Below are positions 37,810 through 50,219 of a stretch of DNA of 64,000 bases, one piece after another; position 1 is the first letter of the stretch; each line of letters opens with the position of its first letter. A program made the translations under genes and the position numbers. Source of the DNA: CAWCKS01 sp963796195 (GTDB taxonomy: Bacteria; Pseudomonadota; Alphaproteobacteria; Rhizobiales; Xanthobacteraceae); NCBI GenBank assembly GCA_963796195.1, contig CAWCKS010000014.1, positions 1,178,001 to 1,242,000 of the forward strand. The letters run 5' to 3'. Under the pieces are notes generated by a model. It worked only from the letters and a program-made list of their open reading frames with translations, did not search any database and was not told the origin of the DNA.

Positions 37810-38649
37810 TCAATAATGGCTGGGGATCGGCTTTCCTGCGCTCAGACCTGCGGCGGCATTCTTTGGCCGCTGCTGCGCCTTGGGGATCTTCGGCAGGTCG
37901 ATGTCGACCTTCTTGTAGGGGATGCTGTCGAGCAGATGCCGGATCAGATTTAGCCGGGCGCGGCGTTTGTCGTCGGCAGGGACAATGTGCCAGGGCGCCC
38001 AGGGCATGTCGGTGTCCGCGATCATGCGCTGATAGGCCGCCGTGTAGTCCCACCAGCGCCGCACCGATTCGGTGTCCATCGGGCTCAGCTTCCAGTGCTT
38101 CATTGGATTTTTGATCCTGGCCTCGAACCGGCGCCGCTGCTCATCCTGACTGACATCGAGAAAATACTTGCGCAGGATGATCCCGTTGTTGACGATCATC
38201 TCCCGTTCGACCACGGGAACCATCTTCATGAACCGCTCATACTGGTCGTCGCTGCAGAATCCCATCACGCGCTCGACCCCGGCCCGGTTGTACCACGAGC
38301 GGTCGAACAGGATGATCTCGCCCGCCGCCGGAAACTGCGCAATGTAGCGCTGGATGTAGACTTGGGTCTTCTCGCGGTCGGAGGGAGCGGGCAATGCCAC
38401 ATGGCGGTAAACGCGCGGGCTCGTGCGTTCGGTGATCCGGCTGATCACACCACCCTTGCCCGCGGTGTCGCGGCCCTCGAAGACCACAATGACGCGTGCC
38501 CCCTTGTCTTTGACCCAGGTCTGCAGCCGGGTCAGCTCGACCTGGAGCTTCGCGAGCTCCTTGTCGAATTCCTTGCCGCTCATCTTGCCGGACGTAGCCG
38601 GTGCTTCGGCTTCTTCGCGTTCGCGCTTGTTCCGCTTGTCTTTCAGCAT
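37810..38649 (-). CDS. ppk2: Polyphosphate kinase 2 (PPK2)
   Basis: 279-aa cytoplasmic kinase starting MLKDKRNKREREEAEA, with GGAAAGG about 6 nt upstream of the ATG. PPK2 motifs: Walker A-like VVFEGRDTAGKGGVISRI, lid-region RVYRHVALPAPSDREKTQ (Pro instead of the usual Lys-Pro spacing) and Walker B-like EIILFDRSWYNRAGVERVMGF, then MIVNNGIILRKYFLDVSQDEQ and the C-terminal WDYTAAYQRM. The family phosphorylates NDP or NMP from polyphosphate, or the reverse; this size and single domain fit class I (NDP-dependent). Confidence 0.92.
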   Translation of the reverse strand: MLKDKRNKREREEAEAPATSGKMSGKEFDKELAKLQVELTRLQTWVKDKGARVIVVFEGRDTAGKGGVISRITERTSPRVYRHVALPAPSDREKTQVYIQRYIAQFPAAGEIILFDRSWYNRAGVERVMGFCSDDQYERFMKMVPVVEREMIVNNGIILRKYFLDVSQDEQRRRFEARIKNPMKHWKLSPMDTESVRRWWDYTAAYQRMIADTDMPWAPWHIVPADDKRRARLNLIRHLLDSIPYKKVDIDLPKIPKAQQRPKNAAAGLSAGKPIPSHY

Positions 38650-38937
38650 CTGGCAACCTTTCCCGTGACCCATGAGCAGATCGTCGCCGGCGCAAACGCG
38701 ACGTCGGCTCTGTGCCGTAAACGGCGATGAAAGGTAGGTCTTGGCTGGCGCTGGGCGCTCGACTGAGCCTCGAGCAACCTTTCGGAACGAACGAAGTCTC
38801 AAGCTTTGCATCGCGCCGCGCCTGAGAGACATAAGGGTTTGTCCGCAATGGATATCGAAATAACCCCCGGCCAGAGTTGGGAGTCACGCTCGCTGGCGTA
38901 GTCCTCGCAGACAAGAGGAAAGCCGCAACGCGAACAG

Positions 38938-39989
38938 CTATTTCGTAAAGCGCGGCTTCGGCGGCGTAACTGGAGCAGGCGCAGCGGGCGAAATCGCGAA
39001 CGTCAACCACGCATTCCAGCCTTTCGGGCGGTCTCGTGCGTCGAACTCTCCGTAGCCCTTGAGATTGAGGTAGCCCTGCATGTCCCCGACCGGAAAAATG
39101 AATCCAACCTGAGGACCAACGCCGAGCACCTGGGACTGGAAGCAGCCCACCCGATCGCCAGAGCCGCTGTCGCAGCCGATCTGCTTGTAGACATAGCCCA
39201 CCAAACCGAGCTGAACCTGCTTCGAGACGAACTGCGACGCACCCCAATCGAAGTGCATGTCGACCCCATTCTGGTATTGCGTCGACTGATTGAGGAGATT
39301 GTAGGTAAACCCGAGCACGCCGGAGAATTCGTGGCCGGTCTGCGGATTGAAATAGGTGTAGCCGCCGCCGGCGTCGATCGCGCCGTGGCCGATACCGATG
39401 TTTGACAAACGCGTCGAGCTATATGCGCCAACCGGGATATCGCCAGTGAGGTAGGTCATATAGTTGTTCACGCCCGCATTCCAGCGGAGCGCAAATTGCG
39501 GCATCAGATCGCCAAAGCCCCATAGCGTGTCGCTGATGCTATCGGACCTCATGAACGGGACGTTGCCGAACGGCGTTGCCAAGGTTGCCCGCGAGCGTGC
39601 CGTTTAAGGAGCTGTCGACGCGGCCATAAGAGGCCACCAGGGCCAACGACGCCTGGCCGCCGAGCACCGGAGTTGCGAAGACGTAGCTCGGGATCACGAA
39701 GGCCAAGATCCGCGGTGGCCTTCACGCTCGCATTCAGATTTGCATTCAGATTCACCGGAATTTTGCCAAGCTGGAATTCGCGCGCGAGTGCGACGTCGGC
39801 GCCAGCCGATACAGAGGTATGATAATAGACTGTCGCTACTGACCAACCAGGCCTCTGCGGCGTGGCCGCGAGACTGCCAAAGAAGCCGGGAACCCAGAAG
39901 CTGACGCCGCTTTCATCGGCCATCGCAATGCCCGGCATTGATAAGAGAGCGAGCGCAGATGCGACTAGTGCAGAACGGGAAGTCCTCAT
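38938..39989 (-). CDS. Outer-membrane porin, SphA/MetA-pathway type, two frameshifts
   Basis: About 350 aa. Signal peptide MRTSRSALVASALALLSMPGIAMA; GGGAG 9 nt upstream supports the ATG at 39989. The mature protein has alternating beta-strand pattern with family markers: VSFWVPGFFGSLAATP, VATVYYHTS, DTLWGFGDLMPQFALRW, MTYLTGDIPVGAYSSTRLSNIGIGHGAIDAGGGYTYF, VGPQVGFIFPVG. It belongs to the phenol-degradation MetA-like family of channels for hydrophobic or aromatic compounds. Frames shift near 39703 and near 39583. Divergent from the first sulfatase gene. Confidence 0.8.
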
Positions 39990-40425
39990 CGATGTTACTC
40001 CCTGTCCGATCGGGGTATTTTCGATCCGCGGAGCATTTTTTTGGTTGCGCGGCCTTCGCTTCACCAAGGCAGCGTGCCTCAAATTCTAATGTAGTCGCAA
40101 GCGCATGGCGCGACGATACTAGGTTTCATCACTGGGTGTGTCGTTCACGCATCACGAGCAATGCGCCGCCAAGAGCTCTTGCCGTTGCGCGCTCTGCTAA
40201 TTCGTAAGCAACACTGACATGACCGCAGAACAATCCAGCGCGCAGACGAACGCCCGGCGCACCGAAGTCTCTTGCACGATCGTAATTTCTACCGTGACCC
40301 TCATTCCCGACCAGCAGCTGTTCTCCAGTTACCCAAGCTGCTCCAGATAAATTGAGGGAAAACCCGGATGGGCTGCCTGCGGAATTGAGTGGAACCTCGA
40401 TCGCTTGATCAAGGAACCCTGCCTT
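39990..40425. promoter_or_regulatory. Divergent region, porin and sulfatase 1; includes a 46-bp conserved block
   Basis: 436 nt with no gene seen. The last part holds a 46-bp block (40330-40375) that recurs in front of sulfatase 2; see that separate entry. The rest shows no clear features. Confidence 0.45.
40330..40375 (+). promoter_or_regulatory. Conserved sulfatase-upstream block, copy 1
   Basis: TACCCAA, 5 nt, TCCAG, then TTGAGGGAAAACCCGGAT, one variable base, and GGCTG, 50 nt before the sulfatase 1 ATG. 37 of 46 positions match the copy at 45237-45282. It contains the dyad GGG-AAAA-CCC. Probably a promoter or operator shared by the two genes. Confidence 0.6.
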
Positions 40426-43151
40426 ATGCGCTTGTCGCTGCTACCCACTCTCGCCCTCGCTGCTTTCTCGTCTGTATTTGCTTTAGGTTCGGCCGGCGCC
40501 CAGCAGGTCAATGGCGTCCCTGGTTCGCCCAGCGCGACCACGACAATTCCGCGGCGAGCAGCTTCCGGCGCCCTCCGCAGAAATTCGGCGGCAAGATCGA
40601 GCGCGACGCAACCAAATCAACGCCTTATTGGCCGGCGCGCATCGTTCCACCGAAGGACGCGCCGAACGTCCTGCTGATCATCACCGACGACTCCGGCTAT
40701 CGGCGTGCCAAGCACGTTCGGCGGCGTCATCCCGACGCCGGCGCTCGACCGTATCGCCCATGACGGCCTTCGCTACACGAATTTCCATTCGACCGCTCTG
40801 TGTTCGCCGACTCGCGCGGCGCTGATCACCGGGCGCAATCATCATTCCGCTGGGTTTGGCGTCGTCGCGGAACAGGCCACCGGCTACCCCGGCTACGATA
40901 GCGTCATCACCAAGGATAAGGCCACGATTGGCCGCATCCTGCACGGACAACGGCTACCACACCGCCTGGTTCGGCAAGAACCATAACACGCCGGAATATC
41001 AAGCGAGCCAGGCCGGGCCCTTCGATCAGTGGCCGACTGGTATGGGCTTTGAATATTTCTACGGCTTTATGGGCGGCGACACCAATCAGTGGGAGCCGGG
41101 CAACCTGTTTCGCAATACCACGGCGATCTATCCCTACGTCGGAAAGCCCGGCTGGAATCTGATGACGGCGATGGCGGATGAAGCGATCGACTACATGAAT
41201 CGCATGAACACGCTGTCGCCGGACCAGCCCTGGCTCATCAAGTTTGCGCCCGGCGCCACCCACGCGCCGCATCACCCGACCAAGGAATGGGTCGACAAGA
41301 TCAGCGCCATGCACCTGTTCGACGATGGCTGGAACAAGCTGCGCGACACGATCTTCGCCAACCAGAAGAAGCTCGGCGTGATTCCGCAGAACGCGAAGCT
41401 GACGCCATGGCCAAAGGATCTCATCAAGGAATGGGACCAGCTCAACGCCGACGAAAAGAAGCTGTTCATCCGTCAGGCCGACGTTTTCGCCGCCTTTACA
41501 GCTTACATGGACGACGAGATCGGCCGCGTCATCCAGGCGGTCGAGGACATGGGCAAGCTCGACAACACGTTGATCATTTACATCAACGGCGACAACGGCA
41601 CGAGCGCCGAAGGCCAGCCCAACGGCACCCCGAACGAAGTGGCGATGTTCAATCAGGCCAATCCGTCGGTCGAGGACCAGCTGAAATATTTCTACGACGT
41701 CTGGGGCACCGACCGCACCTACAACCACATGTCGATCGGCTGGGCCTGGGCGTTCGACACGCCTTTCTCCTGGACCAAACAGATCGTGTCGCATTTCGGT
41801 GGTACCCGCCAAGGCATGGCGATCTCATGGCCGAAGGTGATCAAGGACAAGGGTGGCATCCGCACTCAGTTTCACCATGTCATTGATATCGTGCCGACCA
41901 TCCTTGAGGCGGCCAATATCAAACAGCCGACAATGGTAAATGGCATCAAGCAAAGCCCGATCGAGGGCGTCAGCATGATGTACACCTTCGACGCCAAGAA
42001 CGCGAACGCGCCCTCGACGCACCAAACACAGTACTTCGAAATGATGGCCGACCGCGCGATCTACCATGACGGCTGGATCGCAAGCACCAAGGTGTTGCGG
42101 CCGCCGTGGGTAACGGCCGGCATCAAGTTGCCGAATCCACTCGACTACCCATGGGAGCTTTATGATCTCAAGAACGACTGGACCCAGTATGAGGACGTCG
42201 CGGCCAAATACCCTGCCAAGCTGAAGGAGATGCAGGAGCTGTTCTGGAAGGAAGCGCAGAAATATCAGGTCTTGCCGCTGGATGCTTCGGTGGCCGGGCG
42301 GCTGGTAACGCCGCGGCCGAGCCTCAGTGCCGGCCGCACCTCGTTCGCCTGGACCCGACCGATCACCGGCACCCCGAACGGCGATGCGCCGAGCCTGCTC
42401 AACACCTCCTACAATCTCAAGGCCGACATCGAGATTCCTCAGGGCGGCGCTGAGGGCATGCTGATCACGCAGGGCGGGAGATTCGGCGGATACGGGTTCT
42501 ACGTGTTGAAAAACAAGCCCGTATTCACCTGGAACCTGGTCGACCTCAAGCGTGTGCGTTGGGAGGGCGCGGACGAGCTGACGCCCGGCCGGCACGTGCT
42601 CGAGTTCGACTTCAAATATGACGGTCTTGGCGCTGCGACCATGCTGTTCGGCGACTACAGCGGCATCGGCAAGGGAGGCACCGGGGTGCTGAAGGTCGAC
42701 GGCAACGCGGTTGCGACCGAAAAGATGGAGCACACGCTTCCCTTCATCCTGCAGTGGGATGAGATCTCTCGATATCGGGTCGGACACCGGCACGCCGGTC
42801 GATGACAACGACTACAGCACGCCGTTCACTTTCAGCGGGAAGCTCAACAAGATCACGCTGGATATCGACCGGCCTAAGCTGAGCCCGGACGATATAAAAC
42901 GGCTTCAAGACGCCGCCCGAGCAGCCGGCGACGCGGCATCAGTTGACGGAGCGACCGTGGGCACAACCGCGGCTACGGGTACGGCCTCCACTCAAAGCGC
43001 GGCGCCGCAGGTCTCAGGCGATGTTGGCTTGAACCTGTCGCAAAAAGTCGAATTGAGCATCGACAAGCGGGAAGGCTGTCGCAAGCAGGCCGAAGCGCAG
43101 GGTCTCGCGATTCTCGAAAGGATCCAGTTCGTTCGCAAGTGCATGCAGTGA
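40426..43151 (+). CDS. Arylsulfatase 1 (periplasmic, CSPTR type), four frameshifts
   Basis: About 908 aa. Signal peptide MRLSLLPTLALAAFSSVFAL...GAQ; then PNVLLIITDDSGYGVPSTFGG (metal Asp pair), and TALCSPTRAALITGRNHH, where the Cys is the formylglycine precursor in C-x-P-x-R. Further metal or active-site blocks: WFGKNHNTP, FAPGATHAPHH, YINGDNGTSAEG, SHFGGTRQGMAISWP. A long C-terminal beta domain follows (residues about 640-830), then an Ala/Thr linker and the tail QKVELSIDKREGCRKQAEAQ. Indels near 40545, 40695 (extra C), 40950 (extra G) and 42770. It hydrolyses sulfate esters in the periplasm after maturation by a formylglycine-generating enzyme not found here. Related to sulfatase 4. Confidence 0.88.
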
Positions 43152-43285
43152 TACTTCAAGCGACCCGGGCGACGACGCGCTGACACTCGATCATTCGGCG
43201 GGCGGCGATGGCGTCGCCATGGTCTTGGCAATTTTAAGCCACGGTATTGGACGTCGTTTCACCGCCACTGGCGCTGGAGGATGTG

Positions 43286-43612
43286 ATGCAGATTTCTCGA
43301 CGCTTGCTCCGCCTTGGTTGCTGGATTCTCACTGGTATTATTGTTCTGCAGTCTTCTGAAACTTACAGCCAGCAGAACAAATCCAATGGAGCGGCGGCGC
43401 CGGCCTCCGAGGAAGTCCCGACAGACATCATCGCCGCGCAGATTCGACGCCAGGGCTTCGACTGCGACCATCCGCAAACCGCGACGCGAGATGCGAGCCA
43501 GTCGAAGCCGGATGAAGTAGCGTGGCTTCTGACATGTGAGAGCTCATCCTACCGGGTCACTCTGATCCCTCACGAGGCGGCGAAGGTTCAGCAAGTCCGG
43601 CCGCAGAAGTGA
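43286..43612 (+). CDS. Small secreted protein of unknown function
   Basis: 108 aa; GGAGG ends 5 nt before the ATG (MQISRRLLRLGCWILTGIIV), a signal peptide or lipid-anchor-like leader, then a short mature part with two cysteines (FDCDHPQTATRD and WLLTCESSSYRVTLIPHEAA). The C-terminal pattern recalls small periplasmic PepSY-like beta proteins, but no family is assigned. 134 nt downstream of sulfatase 1. Confidence 0.6.
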   Translation: MQISRRLLRLGCWILTGIIVLQSSETYSQQNKSNGAAAPASEEVPTDIIAAQIRRQGFDCDHPQTATRDASQSKPDEVAWLLTCESSSYRVTLIPHEAAKVQQVRPQK

Positions 43613-43664
43613 GCCACTTTGAGCGAGTGTCATCTGGCGAACGAAAGACTTCGAAAGAAATGGA

Positions 43665-44108
43665 ATGGTAGCGGAAATTATCGAGCCGCCGTCGATTGAT
43701 CAGTTGACTCGCATTATCGGTGGCGTTGCTGCGCCAGCTTTCCTCTTGGGAGCGGTCGGGGCGTTCACTTCGGCGCTGATGTCAAGGATCAGCCGGGTCA
43801 TTGATCGCGCCCAGTTCCTTCATGGTATCGACGAGACCGATCCATCCCGCGCCAGGCTCAAAACGGATATCCCGCGGCTCAAGCGTCGGGCGGCGCTGTT
43901 GAACAGATCGCTGCTCTACTCGATCGTTTCCGCGATCCTCACCGCATTGATCATCATCGTCGCGTTCGTTAGCGCCATGCTGCACATGGCACACGAATAT
44001 GGCGTCGCGATTCTCTTCACTGCCGCGCTCTGTACATTCAGCATTTCGTTGATTGATCTTGCGCGCGAGGTCCAAATTGCCCTTCACGACAACGATCTTC
44101 ACGCGTGA
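43665..44108 (+). CDS. DUF2721-like membrane protein
   Basis: 147 aa with three membrane segments (IIGGVAAPAFLLGAVGAFTSALM, LLYSIVSAILTALIIIVAFVSAML, YGVAILFTAALCTFSISLIDLA) separated by a basic cytoplasmic stretch (RISRVIDRAQFL, RLKRRAALLNRSL). The SRISRVIDR and LKRRAxLLxRS blocks fit DUF2721. ATG 43665 is used; the nearby ATG 43660 is out of frame. Function unknown. Confidence 0.75.
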   Translation: MVAEIIEPPSIDQLTRIIGGVAAPAFLLGAVGAFTSALMSRISRVIDRAQFLHGIDETDPSRARLKTDIPRLKRRAALLNRSLLYSIVSAILTALIIIVAFVSAMLHMAHEYGVAILFTAALCTFSISLIDLAREVQIALHDNDLHA

Positions 44109-44374
44109 TCGCGAGGAAGATGCCGGGTGTCGGCGAGTAATGGTCGGGTCCGCCAGAGCGATCTCGGATCGCGCCTTCATGCCTCGGCAACAATCACGTT
44201 GATAACAGCGAGAGAATCAGTTCGCTATGTCGGGTATCAGACGGACGTCAGAAGGTTCGGATGCCGTAATTTAAGCGACTAGGGGTGCCGACCGTCGGGG
44301 GGCGGATGGGGGCTTTTGGACGTCGTTCATTTGACCCGGGAAGCAGGTGTCGTGGCGGCTGGTCTCGCGCCGCC

Positions 44375-45151
44375 ATGCAGCCGACGCTCGTGGCACTCTT
44401 GCTGGTCATTGCGCAATATGCCCACGCGCAGGACGCGTGCATTGACCCTTCAATGCTCGTGGCAAGTACGGTCAGCATCGCGCGACATTTCACCGATGAT
44501 GAGAGACCCCGACCGTCGCTCGAGGGATATCGCGCGACAGCCTGGTTCTACCGCAGTACGCGGTATCTGGTGTCGATCGCGCACTTCGTCGATGACGCTC
44601 CCATACTGCCAAGAGGCGAATGGAGGACGGTCGATGTGCGGCAGCAGGACCTGACCGTCCACGTGAAAGCCCGGTTGCTCACCGTCGTCAAAGGACTGCC
44701 TGAGGGACTTGCGCTTCTGGAGTTGCAGGAGCCGTTTCCTGACGCGAAGCCTCTTAAACTTCGGGAGAAGCCGCTTTCGCGAAACGAGCCGGTCCTCAGC
44801 ATCGCGTATCTAGACAGTCTCCGCTTCGCGAAGGGCAGGTTCTCCGAGCTTATGGGCAGACGCGACAACCCATCCGACGACCCATTTGCCAAAGTCCCGC
44901 CGGGATCAGGCCTGTTCGAGATGTGGGACATCGAGGAGCGCAAGAACGACCGCTATGTACTCGACCACGGCGCGTCAGGCGCTCCCATCGTCGACTGTGA
45001 CGGCAACGTGGTTGCTGTAGCCAGCAGTATCCTGACGCAAGGGAGCCTGAACTTTGGCGGTCGGAAAATCCGGCTAACGACTCCGTGGGGCATGGCCAAC
45101 AACACGGCCACGCTCATCCAACCGCTGTTCGACCTCCCGCCAACTCCGTAG
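44375..45151 (+). CDS. Secreted trypsin-like serine protease
   Basis: 258 aa with signal peptide MQPTLVALLLVIAQYAHAQ. The chymotrypsin-like fold is indicated by SIAHFVDD (catalytic His), LALLEL (Asp-region strand) and HGASGAPIVDCDGNVVAVAS (catalytic Ser in GxSGxP). No PDZ domain, so not a full DegP/HtrA. Starts further upstream would put non-signal sequence before the leader. No operon partner; it precedes the second conserved block and sulfatase 2. Confidence 0.72.
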   Translation: MQPTLVALLLVIAQYAHAQDACIDPSMLVASTVSIARHFTDDERPRPSLEGYRATAWFYRSTRYLVSIAHFVDDAPILPRGEWRTVDVRQQDLTVHVKARLLTVVKGLPEGLALLELQEPFPDAKPLKLREKPLSRNEPVLSIAYLDSLRFAKGRFSELMGRRDNPSDDPFAKVPPGSGLFEMWDIEERKNDRYVLDHGASGAPIVDCDGNVVAVASSILTQGSLNFGGRKIRLTTPWGMANNTATLIQPLFDLPPTP

Positions 45152-45236
45152 CCATAAAATACGATCCGTCACCGTGCTTGATGTCGAGCATGGGTGCTTA
45201 GCGCAGAATTGTCTCCTCTCTCGCACCACGGCATTC

Positions 45237-45282
45237 TACCCAATTCGGTCCAGGTCGTTTGAGGGAAAACCCGGATAGGCTG
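45237..45282 (+). promoter_or_regulatory. Conserved sulfatase-upstream block, copy 2
   Basis: Second copy of the 46-bp block: TACCCAA, 5 nt, TCCAG, TTGAGGGAAAACCCGGAT, variable base, GGCTG. It lies 125 nt before the sulfatase 2 ATG and is the same length as copy 1 without gaps. Confidence 0.6.
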
Positions 45283-45407
45283 GCCCGTGCTCACCGTGCG
45301 ACGCTGACAAACGTCGTCGCGCCGGACCCAGACGTGGGTAAGGCGCGATTGCTTTTCGGCGCAGGTCACCGACCCATTTCGGGCGTCCAAATCCGCGGAG
45401 AATTCTA

Positions 45408-47045
<1,638 letters not shown>

Positions 47046-47063
47046 TAATCGAAGCGTGTGGTG

Positions 47064-47094
47064 GCAGGCGGCTCAACGTGGGCCGCCTGCTTTT
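47064..47094 (+). terminator. Rho-independent terminator after sulfatase 2
   Basis: Perfect 9-bp GC-rich stem GCAGGCGGC / GCCGCCTGC with a 9-nt loop, followed directly by TTTT, starting 18 nt after the sulfatase 2 stop. Confidence 0.88.
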
Positions 47095-47153
47095 GCGACC
47101 CACGACTTCAAGGGCAGGCCCGAGCTGGACGGCGATCACATAGGAGAGCGCCC

Positions 47154-47573
47154 ATGAAATCAAAACCGAAATCAAGTCCGCTGATGCTCACGGCACTGGC
47201 CGTGGGCTGGATCTTTCTCGGATCGCAAGCCCATGCCGCGGATCTGAACGGCGCCTGGACGACGGACGCATCCGTCTGCAACAAGGTCTTCGTCAAGAAA
47301 AGCGGCGCGATCTCGTTCCAGCAGGGCTCCGACGAGTTCGGCGGCGGCTTCATCATGGACGGAAGTCGAGTCCGCGGGCAGATGCAGACCTGCACTATCA
47401 AGAGCAGAAAGGACGACGGAAATATGGTTCATTTCCTCGCAATGTGTGCGAGCGATATCATGGCATCGAACGTTCAATTCAGCGCAAGGATCATCGATGC
47501 CAATACGATCGAGCGGTTCTTTGACGGCATGCCGGAGGAGATCGGCATCCGATATTCTCGCTGCGCGATGTGA
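47154..47573 (+). CDS. Small secreted protein of unknown function
   Basis: 139 aa with signal peptide (SPLMLTALAVGWIFLGSQAHA) and a short beta-rich mature domain: LNGAWTTDASVCNKVFVKKSG, GGGFIMDGSRVRGQMQTCTIK, MPEEIGIRYSRCAM. Four cysteines could form two disulfides. AGGAG about 9 nt upstream fixes the ATG at 47154. The opening LNGAWTTD resembles other small rhizobial periplasmic proteins, but no function is known. Confidence 0.65.
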   Translation: MKSKPKSSPLMLTALAVGWIFLGSQAHAADLNGAWTTDASVCNKVFVKKSGAISFQQGSDEFGGGFIMDGSRVRGQMQTCTIKSRKDDGNMVHFLAMCASDIMASNVQFSARIIDANTIERFFDGMPEEIGIRYSRCAM

Positions 47574-47674
47574 CCAGTGCCAAAACAAAGGCCGGCGCGG
47601 CTTGACTTGCATCCCTGGCGGCCGATGATCCGCGAGTTGCTCTTTGTTGGTCCCCGCACTAAAGGGCTGTCACG

Positions 47675-50150
47675 TTGGCACGCAAGCGACGCAAGTCCGG
47701 CAGCAAGGGCCGATCGAAAACACGACCTGCCGCGGGTGCATCGCAAAATCTTCGACCGAATGACAGCTCGCCCGGCGGCTTCGAGATTGGCCGGCTGAAG
47801 TGGCAGATCTGGATTGCGCTATCGGTTGCGGCACTGATTATCGTTGCATTCGGCCTGGGGTTTCATTTCATCAACGGCAGCAGGTCGACCTCGAATCCAA
47901 ACGAGCCAGCGGCCGCAACATTCGTCGGCAGCGAGACCTGCGCAGGCTGTCATCGCGCCGAAGCAGAGCTGTGGCGCACCTCGCAGCACAGGCACGCGAT
48001 GGACCACGCAACCGACAAGACGGTGCTGGGTGACTTCTCCAACGCGAGCTTCGACTATTATGGTGTGACGTCGCGCTTCTTTCGCAGGGACAACAAGTTC
48101 TTCGTCGAAACTGACGGGCCGGACGGCAAGCTTGCGACCTTCGAGGTCAAGTACACCTTCGGCATCGAACCATTGCAGCAATACCTCGTCGAATTCCCCG
48201 ACGGGCGCATTCAGGCGCTGCCGTTTGCCTGGGACAGCCGGCCGAAACCGCAAGGTGGCCAGCGCTGGTTCCACCTCTATCCAGACGAGCAGATCAAACA
48301 TGACGACGTCCTGCACTGGACGAAATTGAATCAGAACTGGAATTTCATGTGCGCCGAATGTCATTCGACCGGCGTCGTCAAGAACTACGACGCGGCCAAC
48401 GATCGCTTTCACACCACCTGGTCGGAGATCAGCGTCGGCTGCGAGACGTGCCATGGCCCGGGCTCGCGCCATGTGTATTGGGCGCGCGGCCAGCAAAGCT
48501 GGTGGCCGTTTGCAAAACAGGATGACAAATCAAAGGGCCTTGCCGCCCTCTTCGATGAGCGCAACGGCATTTCGTGGCGAACCGATCCGAGAACCGGCAA
48601 ACCGCAGCGCAGTATTACTCCGGCCGTGTTGCGGAAAGAGGTCGAAACCTGCGGATTATGCCACGCGCGTCGCGCAGCGCTCGCCGAGGATTGGGCGCCC
48701 GGCCAATGGCTGTCGCAGACCGATCTGGTCGAACCTGTCTCGCCCGGCACTTATCACCCCGACGGGCAGGTTCGCGACGTCGAAGAGCCGTACAACTATA
48801 CTCCGTTCAAGCAGAGCAAGATGTTTGCCGCCGGTGTCACCTGCAGCGATTGCCACGAGCCGCACAGCGCAAAGCTCCGCGCGCCCGGCCAGGGCGTCTG
48901 CCTGCAGTGTCATGAGGGAGACAAGTACGCGAGCGCCGCGCATCACCACCATGCGGATGTCGACCCTGCGCTGACCTGCGCGTCGTGCCACATGCCCCTC
49001 CGTACCTACATGGTGATCGACCGGCGGCACGATCATAGCTTCCGTGTCCCCCGGCCCGACCTGTCAGCGACGCTTTCGACGCCGAACGCCTGCAACGACT
49101 GTCATGCCGACAAGTCGGCGCAATGGGCTGCTGCTGCGATTGAGGGTTGGTTTGGACCTAACCGCGAGGGTTTCCAGACCTACGCCGCCGCATTCCACGC
49201 CGCACGGACCGACCAGGCTGACGCGGCCGCACGCCTTGCCGTCGTTGCCGCCGACGCCAAAACGCCGGCGGTTGCACGCGCGGGCGCGCTCGCCGAACTC
49301 GCGCCGTTCATTTCGCCGGTGAATATCAAGGTGGCGCAAGCGGGGCTTGCCGACCCCGATCCGATGGTCAGGATCGGCGCCCTCGATATGCTGGAGAACG
49401 TGCCGGTAACGCAGAGCTGGCCGCTGGCGTCGCCACTGCTGTCCGACCCGGTCCGCGGTGTCCGCATCAGAGCGGCGTCGTTGCTGGTGTCGGTCCCCAC
49501 CGCAAATCAGCCTCCGGCCGATCGCGACCGTTTCGACCGCGCCGCGGCAGAATTCATCGCAGCGCAACGCTTCAACGCCGATCGACCCGAAGCTCGCGCC
49601 ACGCTCGGAAATTTTTTCGCGCGACGCGGCCAGGCCGCCAATGCTGAGACCGAATACAGGGCCGCTCTGAGGCTCGAGCCGCAATACGCGACCGCAGCGG
49701 TCAATCTCGCCGATCTCTATCGCCAGCTTGGCCGCGACACGGACGGGGAATCAGTGCTGCGGGCTGCGATCGCAGGTTTCGCCGCGCGAGGCTGCAGCGC
49801 ACCACGCGCTTGGTCTTACCCTCACCAGATTGAAGCAGCCAGACAACGCGGTGGCCGAATTTCGCCGCGCGGCAGAATTGCAGCCAGACAATGCGCGGTA
49901 CAGCTACGTCTACGCCGTCGCACTGAATTCCGCCGGTCACGGCGACGATGCCATTGCGGTGTTGAAGGACAGCCTGACGCGTCATCCGAGCGACCACGAT
50001 ACGCTGCTGGCGCTCATCACGTTCAGTCGCGCGGCTGGCGACGCAGCAGGCGCGCTCGGTTACGCGGAGCGACTCGCTGCGATTGCGCCTGACGATCAGA
50101 GATTGAACGCGCTGATCCAGGAGCTTCGACGTCAAGCAAAGCCGAAATAG
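47675..50150 (+). CDS. Membrane-anchored octahaem cytochrome c with TPR domain, one frameshift
   Basis: About 825 aa from a TTG start (AAAGGG 8 nt upstream). A basic cytoplasmic N-terminus and one membrane anchor (about 43-65) lead to a periplasmic part with eight CxxCH haem sites in order: CAGCH (89), CAECH, CETCH, CGLCH, CSDCH, CLQCH, CASCH and CNDCH. From about residue 560 come HEAT-like and then TPR helices (GNFFARRGQAANAETEYRAALRLEPQ); after an extra G near 49773 TPRs continue (HALGLTLTRLKQPDNAVAEFRRAAELQPDN). Such fusions act as periplasmic electron carriers or oxidoreductases with a protein-docking arm; the redox partner is unknown. Confidence 0.85.
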
Positions 50151-50219
50151 GCGCTAGCCTCGCTTACGCGATGGTGCGCCCCGACTGGCCTGCGGGCTGC
50201 GCGAGTTGATTATTGAGGG

